From Caulobacter sp. BK020 (GTDB taxonomy: Bacteria; Pseudomonadota; Alphaproteobacteria; Caulobacterales; Caulobacteraceae): a DNA stretch of 64,000 bases. The position numbers and the translations under genes are program-made. This document shows positions 57,149 through 64,000 of the stretch, piece after piece. Within the stretch, counting starts at the first letter, position 1. The number at the start of each line of letters is the position of its first letter. Below the pieces are notes generated by a model. The model made no database searches, was not told the DNA's origin, and saw nothing but the letters and a program-made list of their open reading frames with translations. The stretch spans positions 1 through 64,000 of the forward strand of contig NZ_SLZL01000009.1 of the NCBI RefSeq assembly GCF_004342605.1, in the 5' to 3' direction.

Positions 57149-58632
57149 GCCAGCACGCTCCCCAAGGCCGTCCGGTAGCGGGCCAGGATGGCCTCGCGCG
57201 CAGAGTGACGACCGCCGCTGACCACCTGGCGGCCGCCGCGCCAGACGCCGTCGATCGCCCCGTGCCGGCCGGCGAACACCAGGCTGTCCAGCAGGGCGTC
57301 GCCATCGCGGCCGATCATCGCCGGATGCGCGCGGTCCAGGGTCACGAAGTCGGCTGGACGCCCGCGCCGCAAGCCGCCGACGACGCCGAGCGCCTGGGCC
57401 CCGCCGCTCACGGCCGCCCGGAACAGCGCGCCGCCGGTCGAGCTTCCCGGCGCCCTGGCCAGCACGTTTCGGGCCCGCCGGGTCAGGCGCTGGGCGTATT
57501 CCAGGGTCCGCAGCTCCACGGCCGCGTCGATCAGCACGTTGCTGTCCGAGCCGATCCCGAACGGCCCGCCGGCCGCCAGGTAGTCGTGGGCCGGGAAGAT
57601 CCCGTCACCCAGATTGGCCTCAGTGATCGGGCACAGGCCGGCGACCGCGCCGCTCTTGGCCAGCCGCTCGGTTTCCATGGCGTTCAGGTGGGTGGCGTGG
57701 ACCAGGCACCAGCGCTTGTCGACCGGGGCGTTGTTCATCAACCAGCGCACCGGCCGCGCGCCGGTGGCGGCCAGGCAGTCTTCGACCTCCTGCGTCTGCT
57801 CGGCGATGTGGATGTGGATCGGCGCCGCGCCCGCCAGCGGCAGGATCGCCGTCAGCTCCTCGCCGGTCACCGCCCGCAGGCTGTGCGGCGCGATCCCGAC
57901 CACCGCGTCGGCCAGGTCGGCGACCGCCGCGCGGCTGGCCTCGACCAGCCGGCCGTAGCCGTCGACATCGTGGACGAACCGCCGCTGGCCCTCGCCGGGC
58001 GCTGCGCCGCCGAAGCCCGTATGAGCGTAAAACACCGGCAGCAGGGTCAGGCCGATTCCCGTCTCGTCAGCCGCCGCCGCGATCCGCGCCGCCATCTCGG
58101 CCGGGTTCGCATAGGGCGAGCCGTCCCTGTCGTGATGCAGGTAGTGGAACTCGCCCACCCGGGTCGAGCCGGTCTCCAGCATCTCCATATAGGCCAGGGC
58201 GGCGATGGCCTGGACGTCGTCGGGGCCCAGCCGGTCGACGAAACGGTACATCAGTTCGCGCCAGGTCCAGAAGCTGTCGCCGGACGGTCCCCGCGTCTCG
58301 GTCAGGCCCGCCATGGCCCGCTGGAAGGCGTGGCTGTGCAGGTTGGGCAGGCCGGGCAGGCACGGCCCATGGGCCGTCTCGCCGGCCTGGCGGGCGACGT
58401 CGGTGTCGATGCGGGCGATCAGGCCGTCGGTGATCGTGAACCGCACCGCCTTGGCCCAGCCGTCGGCCAGCAGAGCCTGCTCGAACCACAGGGTCTGGGG
58501 ATCCGAAGGCGCGGCGCGTTCCGGCTCGGGCTCATGCCGAGGCGCGGCCTCCACCTCGTGCGGCGGCGTATAGATCGGCGCATCGGCCTGGGGCTCGGCT
58601 TCGGGTTCTGGCGGAAACGCGTCGTCGGTCAC
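57145..58632 (-). CDS. hutF: Formimidoylglutamate deiminase
   Basis: A 495-residue amidohydrolase that turns N-formimidoyl-glutamate into N-formyl-glutamate plus ammonia, the HutF branch of histidine catabolism. Zinc ligands are visible in [15 protein letters not shown] (about residue 88), [14 protein letters not shown] (about residue 230) and the Asp in [12 protein letters not shown] (about residue 340). The first 45 residues ([23 protein letters not shown]) are an unusual acidic Pro-rich extension before the normal start [16 protein letters not shown] 58632 has GAGGA just upstream; a later in-frame GTG would shorten the extension. Confidence 0.94.
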   Translation of the reverse strand: MTDDAFPPEPEAEPQADAPIYTPPHEVEAAPRHEPEPERAAPSDPQTLWFEQALLADGWAKAVRFTITDGLIARIDTDVARQAGETAHGPCLPGLPNLHSHAFQRAMAGLTETRGPSGDSFWTWRELMYRFVDRLGPDDVQAIAALAYMEMLETGSTRVGEFHYLHHDRDGSPYANPAEMAARIAAAADETGIGLTLLPVFYAHTGFGGAAPGEGQRRFVHDVDGYGRLVEASRAAVADLADAVVGIAPHSLRAVTGEELTAILPLAGAAPIHIHIAEQTQEVEDCLAATGARPVRWLMNNAPVDKRWCLVHATHLNAMETERLAKSGAVAGLCPITEANLGDGIFPAHDYLAAGGPFGIGSDSNVLIDAAVELRTLEYAQRLTRRARNVLARAPGSSTGGALFRAAVSGGAQALGVVGGLRRGRPADFVTLDRAHPAMIGRDGDALLDSLVFAGRHGAIDGVWRGGRQVVSGGRHSAREAILARYRTALGSVLA

Positions 58633-58654
58633 TGGACAATCCTCGGGTCGCGCG

Positions 58655-58672
58655 AATATGTCTATACATATT
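58655..58672. promoter_or_regulatory. HutC operator in the hutF-hutI divergent promoter
   Basis: AATATGT-CTAT-ACATATT is a perfect inverted repeat with 7-bp arms, containing TGTCTATACA, which fits the TGTATATACA-like HutC consensus. It lies between the divergent hutF (58632) and hutI (58719) starts and includes TATACAT, a possible -10 element. Confidence 0.8.
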
Positions 58673-58718
58673 GAAGCCGCCGGCAAGGGACCGGATCGGC
58701 GTCGGGAGATCCCAGGCC

Positions 58719-59945
58719 ATGCGCTGCGATCGGCTGTGGAGCAAGGCCCGCCTGGCGACCTTCGCCGCCGACCGGCCCGGCATGGGCGTGGTCGAGGACG
58801 GCGTCGTCGCCAGCCTGGACGGCCGCATCGCCTATGCCGGCCCGGCCGCCGAGGCTCCCGCCTTCGAGGCGGCCGAGACCATCGACTGCGAAGGCCGCTG
58901 GATCACGCCGGGCCTGATCGATCCCCACACCCACCTGGTGTTCGGCGGCGACCGAGCCCACGAGTTCGAGCTGCGGCTGGCCGGCGCCTCCTATGAAGAG
59001 ATCGCCCGGGCCGGCGGCGGCATTGTCTCGACCATGAAGGCCACCCGCGCCGCCTCGGAAGCCCAGTTGATCGCCAGCGCCCTGCCCCGTCTGGACGCCC
59101 TGATCGCCGAGGGCCTGACCACGATCGAGGTCAAGTCCGGCTACGGCCTGTCGCTGGACGACGAGCTGAAGAGCCTGCGCGCCGCCCGGGCCCTGGCCCA
59201 GGCTCGCCGAGTGTCGGTGACCACCACCTTGCTCGGCGCCCACGCCTTGCCGCCCGAGTTCGCCGGTGATCCCGACGGCTATATCGACCTGGTCTGCCGT
59301 GAGATGATTCCCGCCGTCGCCGCCCCCGAATTGGGGGGATGGGGCCTGGCCGAGGCGGTGGACGCCTTCTGCGAGGGCATCGGCTTCACCCCCGTCCAGA
59401 CCCGCCGGGTGTTCGAGGCGGCCCGCGCCCACGGCCTGCCGGTCAAGCTGCACGCCGAGCAGCTGTCCAACCAGCACGGCGCGGCCCTGGCGGCCGAGTT
59501 CGGAGCGCTGTCGGCCGATCACCTGGAGCACCTGGACGCGGTGGGGATCGCCGCCATGGCGAAGGCCGGCACGACGGCGGTGCTGCTGCCGGGGGCCTTC
59601 TACTTCGTGCGCGAGACCAGGCTGCCGCCGATCCAGGCCCTGCGCGCCGCCGGCGTGCCGATGGCCCTGGCCACCGACTGCAATCCGGGCACCTCGCCCC
59701 TGACCAGCCTGCTGCTGACGATGAACATGGCCGCCACCCTGTTCCGGATGACCGTCGACGAATGCCTGGCCGGCGTCACGCGCGAGGCGGCGCGGGCGTT
59801 GGGCCGCCTCGACAGGGTCGGGACGCTGGAGGCCGGCAAGGCCTGCGACCTGGCCGTCTGGGACGTCGAGCGTCCCGCCGAACTTGTCTATCGCATGGGC
59901 TTGAACCCGCTCCATGCCCGCGTCTGGAAGGGTGAAATCGCGTGA
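58719..59945 (+). CDS. hutI: Imidazolonepropionase
   Basis: A 408-residue metal-dependent amidohydrolase converting imidazolone propionate to N-formimidoyl-glutamate. Motifs: [20 protein letters not shown] (metal His pair, about residues 65-84), [18 protein letters not shown] (about 135), [14 protein letters not shown] (about 245), AFSADHLEH-type His and [13 protein letters not shown] (about 325). ATG 58719 is preceded by GGGAGATCCCAGG. It overlaps hutH by four bases. Confidence 0.97.
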   Translation: MRCDRLWSKARLATFAADRPGMGVVEDGVVASLDGRIAYAGPAAEAPAFEAAETIDCEGRWITPGLIDPHTHLVFGGDRAHEFELRLAGASYEEIARAGGGIVSTMKATRAASEAQLIASALPRLDALIAEGLTTIEVKSGYGLSLDDELKSLRAARALAQARRVSVTTTLLGAHALPPEFAGDPDGYIDLVCREMIPAVAAPELGGWGLAEAVDAFCEGIGFTPVQTRRVFEAARAHGLPVKLHAEQLSNQHGAALAAEFGALSADHLEHLDAVGIAAMAKAGTTAVLLPGAFYFVRETRLPPIQALRAAGVPMALATDCNPGTSPLTSLLLTMNMAATLFRMTVDECLAGVTREAARALGRLDRVGTLEAGKACDLAVWDVERPAELVYRMGLNPLHARVWKGEIA

Positions 59946-61477
59946 CCGAAGTCGTTCTCAATCCCGGTGAAGTGTCGCTGGTCGACTGGAAAGCCGTCTA
60001 TCGCGGCGCTCCCGCCCGGCTGCATCCCAGCGCCGGGTCGGTGATCGCCGAAAGCGCCGCCGCCGTCGAGCGCATCCTGGCCAAGGGCGCGCCGGTCTAC
60101 GGGATCAACACCGGCTTCGGAAAGCTGGCCAGCGTGCGCATCGGCGACACGGACCTGGAGACCCTGCAGCGCAATATCGTGCTGTCGCACGCCGCCGGCA
60201 CAGGCGCGCCGTCCCCCGTTCCCGTGGTCCGGCTGATGATGGCCCTGAAGCTGGCCAGCCTGGCCCAGGGCGCCTCGGGCGTGCGGCCGGCGACGACGGA
60301 CCTGCTGGAGGCCCTGCTGGTCAAGAGCCTGACGCCGGTCGTCCCATGCCAGGGCTCCGTGGGTGCGTCTGGCGACCTGGCGCCGCTGGCCCATATGGCG
60401 GCGACGATGATCGGGGTCGGCGAGATGTTCGTCGGCGACCGGCGCCTGCCGGCCGCCCAGGCCCTGGCCGAGGCGGGCCTCAAGCCCCTGACGCTGGGTC
60501 CAAAGGAGGGCCTCGCCTTGCTGAACGGCACCCAGTTCTCGACGGCCAACGCCTTGGCCGCCCTGTTCGACGCCGAGCGCCTGTTCCAATCGGCCCTGGT
60601 CACCGGCGCCCTGGCCACCGAGGCCGCCAAGGGCTCGGACACGCCGTTCGATCCGCGCATCCACGCCCTGCGCCGACAACCCGGCCAGATCGAGACCGCC
60701 GCCGCCCTGCGCGCCCTGATGGTCGGCTCGGCGATCCGCGACTCGCACCGCGAGGGCGACGCGCGGGTGCAGGATCCCTACTGCCTGCGCTGCCAGCCCC
60801 AGGTGATGGGCGCGGCGCTCGACGTGCTGCGCCAGGCGGCCGTGACCCTGTCGACCGAGGCCAACGGGGTCTCCGACAACCCGCTGATCTTCCCAGACAC
60901 CGACGAAGCCCTGTCGGGCGGCAACTTCCATGCCGAGCCCGTGGCCTTCGCCGCCGACATGATCGCCCTGGCGGTCTGCGAGATCGGCTCGATCGCCGAA
61001 CGCCGGATCGCCATGCTGGTCGACCCCGCCTGCTCGGGCCTGCCGGCCTTCCTGACCCCTAGGCCGGGCCTGAACTCCGGCTTCATGATCCCGCAGGTCA
61101 CCGCCGCCGCCCTGGTCTCGGAGAACAAGCAGAAGGCCTATCCGGCCAGCGTCGACTCCATCCCGACCTCCGCCAACCAGGAGGACCACGTCTCGATGGC
61201 CGCCCACGGCGCGAGGCGCCTGCTGGCCATGGTCGAGACGGCCGAGGCGGTGATCGGCATCGAGCTGCTGGCCGCCGCGCAAGGCTGCGACTTCCACGCG
61301 CCGCTGGCGTCCAGCGCGCCGCTGGAGAGCGTGCGCCGCCTGCTGCGCGTGGAGGTCCCGCACCTGAGCGACGACCGCCACTTCCATCCGGACATGGAGG
61401 CCGCCAATACGCTGGTGCGGTCGGGGGCGATCGTCGGGGCGGCTTCCGGCGTCGCGCTGCCGGGGGTGGCGGCGTGA
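59942..61477 (+). CDS. hutH: Histidine ammonia-lyase
   Basis: A 511-residue lyase that removes ammonia from histidine to give urocanate, the first step of the pathway. The autocatalytic MIO cofactor forms from Ala-Ser-Gly in [16 protein letters not shown] (about residue 142). [16 protein letters not shown] (about 53) and [16 protein letters not shown] (about 370) are family signatures. GTG 59942 overlaps the hutI stop (GTGA), and its own stop overlaps the hutG start the same way. Confidence 0.98.
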   Translation: MTEVVLNPGEVSLVDWKAVYRGAPARLHPSAGSVIAESAAAVERILAKGAPVYGINTGFGKLASVRIGDTDLETLQRNIVLSHAAGTGAPSPVPVVRLMMALKLASLAQGASGVRPATTDLLEALLVKSLTPVVPCQGSVGASGDLAPLAHMAATMIGVGEMFVGDRRLPAAQALAEAGLKPLTLGPKEGLALLNGTQFSTANALAALFDAERLFQSALVTGALATEAAKGSDTPFDPRIHALRRQPGQIETAAALRALMVGSAIRDSHREGDARVQDPYCLRCQPQVMGAALDVLRQAAVTLSTEANGVSDNPLIFPDTDEALSGGNFHAEPVAFAADMIALAVCEIGSIAERRIAMLVDPACSGLPAFLTPRPGLNSGFMIPQVTAAALVSENKQKAYPASVDSIPTSANQEDHVSMAAHGARRLLAMVETAEAVIGIELLAAAQGCDFHAPLASSAPLESVRRLLRVEVPHLSDDRHFHPDMEAANTLVRSGAIVGAASGVALPGVAA

Positions 61478-62295
61478 GCTCGACCGACTGGCTCCATGTC
61501 ACTCGCGGCGACGCCCCGCTGGTCGTCAGCATCCCGCACGCCGGCGCGGCCATCCCCGCCGACATCGAGGCGCGGCTGGTCTCGCCGTGGTTGGCGCGCA
61601 AGGACGCCGACTGGTGGCTGGGCGAGCTCTACGCCTTCGCCGAGGGCCTGGGCGCCACCGTCGTCCGCACCGAGGTCTCGCGCACCGTGATCGACGTCAA
61701 CCGCGACCCGTCCGGCGTATCGCTGTATCCCGGCCAGGTCACCACCAGCCTGTGCCCGGTCGACACCTTCGACGGCGAGCCGCTGTATCGCCCCGGCCAG
61801 GAACCGGACGCCGCCGAGATCACCGCGCGCCGCGCCGCCTTCTTCGATCCATATCACTCAAGCCTCCAGGCCGAGCTCGACCGGCTGGTCGCACGCCACG
61901 GCAAGGTGGTGCTGTACGACGCCCACTCGATCCGCTCGCGCGCCCCGCGGCTGTTCGATGGGGAGCTGCCGCAGTTCAATATCGGCACGAACAGCGGCCC
62001 GGCCTGCGATCCGGGCCTGACCCGCGCCGTCGAGGCCGCTTGCGACGCGGCCGGCCTGTCGCGCGTCACCAATGGCCGGTTCAAGGGCGGCTGGATCACG
62101 CGTCACTTCGGGCGGCCCGACAAGGGCGTCCACGCTGTGCAGATGGAGCTGGCCTGCCGCGGCTACATCGACGAGCCGACGGAGCTGACGCCGGACAATT
62201 GGCCCACGCCGTTCCACCCGTCCCGCGCCGCGTCTCTGCAGGCGACGCTCAGTAATGTGATGAGGGCGTGCGTCGCGTTCGCCAACACCGCCTGA
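61474..62295 (+). CDS. hutG: N-formylglutamate amidohydrolase (deformylase)
   Basis: A 273-residue hydrolase giving glutamate and formate from N-formyl-glutamate, the last step after HutF. Family segments are [14 protein letters not shown] (about residue 15), [16 protein letters not shown] (about 72), [14 protein letters not shown] (about 145) with metal-binding Asp/His, and [11 protein letters not shown] (about 207). GTG 61474 overlaps hutH. A palindromic element separates it from hutU. Confidence 0.95.
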   Translation: MSSTDWLHVTRGDAPLVVSIPHAGAAIPADIEARLVSPWLARKDADWWLGELYAFAEGLGATVVRTEVSRTVIDVNRDPSGVSLYPGQVTTSLCPVDTFDGEPLYRPGQEPDAAEITARRAAFFDPYHSSLQAELDRLVARHGKVVLYDAHSIRSRAPRLFDGELPQFNIGTNSGPACDPGLTRAVEAACDAAGLSRVTNGRFKGGWITRHFGRPDKGVHAVQMELACRGYIDEPTELTPDNWPTPFHPSRAASLQATLSNVMRACVAFANTA

Positions 62296-62309
62296 CCTTG
62301 GAGCGAAGC

Positions 62310-62397
62310 CTCGTCCTTCGACCGGCTCAGGATGAGGTTTCGAATGATCGCCTCGAGCCCTTCAGCAGCCCTCATCCTGAGCTTGTCGAAGGACGAG
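62310..62397. repeat. REPIN-like element inside the hut operon
   Basis: Two 27-bp arms in inverted orientation (62310-62336 and 62371-62397, two mismatches) with the core CTCGTCCTTCGAC ... CTCAGGATGAG, a repeat common in alphaproteobacterial intergenic DNA. It lies between hutG and hutU. Confidence 0.9.
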
Positions 62398-62421
62398 GGC
62401 GGTCCCAACCGAGACCTCACC

Positions 62422-64000
<1,579 letters not shown>

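Overview
The window looks like chromosomal DNA of a Caulobacter-type alphaproteobacterium. It is GC-rich and carries a Caulobacter-like flagellin of 273 residues, a ddl-ftsQ-ftsA-ftsZ division cluster whose FtsZ has the long alphaproteobacterial C-terminal linker, a CtrA-type box with several GANTC sites upstream of ftsZ, a MucR/Ros regulator, a sigma-T (EcfG) type promoter and several alphaproteobacterial palindromic repeat families. The genus is an inference from these features; no alignment was run.

Layout. 0.4-2.3 kb: flagellin with its terminator, a GNAT acetyltransferase, a candidate small RNA and a small hypothetical gene. 2.4-7.5 kb: a minus-strand tyrosine/homogentisate operon (aromatic aminotransferase, hppD, hmgA, fumarylacetoacetase, Rieske protein), probably controlled by the Lrp-type regulator at 9.1-9.6 kb. 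A low-GC hypothetical gene and an orphan barstar lie between them. 9.9-15.1 kb: ftsZ, ftsA, ftsQ, ddl. 15.2-23.7 kb: enoyl-CoA hydratase, a nucleotidyltransferase/DUF4180 pair behind a perfect inverted repeat, mntH, a MaoC hydratase, csbD, a trypsin-like protease, an S9 peptidase and a Pat-like acetyltransferase. 23.7-31.1 kb: mucR, tRNA-Gln, tRNA-Pro, sppA and an Oar-like TonB-dependent receptor. 31.7-44.9 kb: housekeeping and accessory genes, including a metallo-beta-lactamase-fold hydrolase, an acyl-CoA ligase with a membrane tail, an RTX protein, an APH/P-loop kinase fusion, pdxH, a J-domain protein and ohr-ohrR. 45-56.3 kb: a hemicellulose (xyloglucan-like) degradation cluster with an SGNH acetylesterase, GH3, GH74, GH29, GH51 and GH43. 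56.4-64 kb: the histidine utilisation genes hutC-hutF and hutI-hutH-hutG-hutU, with hutU cut by the window end.

How the genes work together. Three catabolic blocks are clear: tyrosine to fumarate plus acetoacetate (no maleylacetoacetate isomerase seen), histidine to glutamate plus formate (complete five-step HutF/HutG route), and stepwise removal of acetyl, fucosyl, arabinosyl and glucosyl groups from plant polysaccharide. Stress functions (ohr/ohrR, csbD, mntH) and envelope functions (SppA, lipoproteins, TonB receptor, RTX export) are scattered between them.

The best leads beyond routine annotation are: a 10-bp inverted repeat in front of the nucleotidyltransferase/DUF4180 pair; a promoter, palindrome and terminator defining an unannotated sRNA at about 2.0 kb; a 105-bp repeat present twice that supplies stop codons and a terminator to its host genes and shows a compensatory stem change; one candidate operator shared by two hydratase genes; and an orphan barstar in a low-GC patch.
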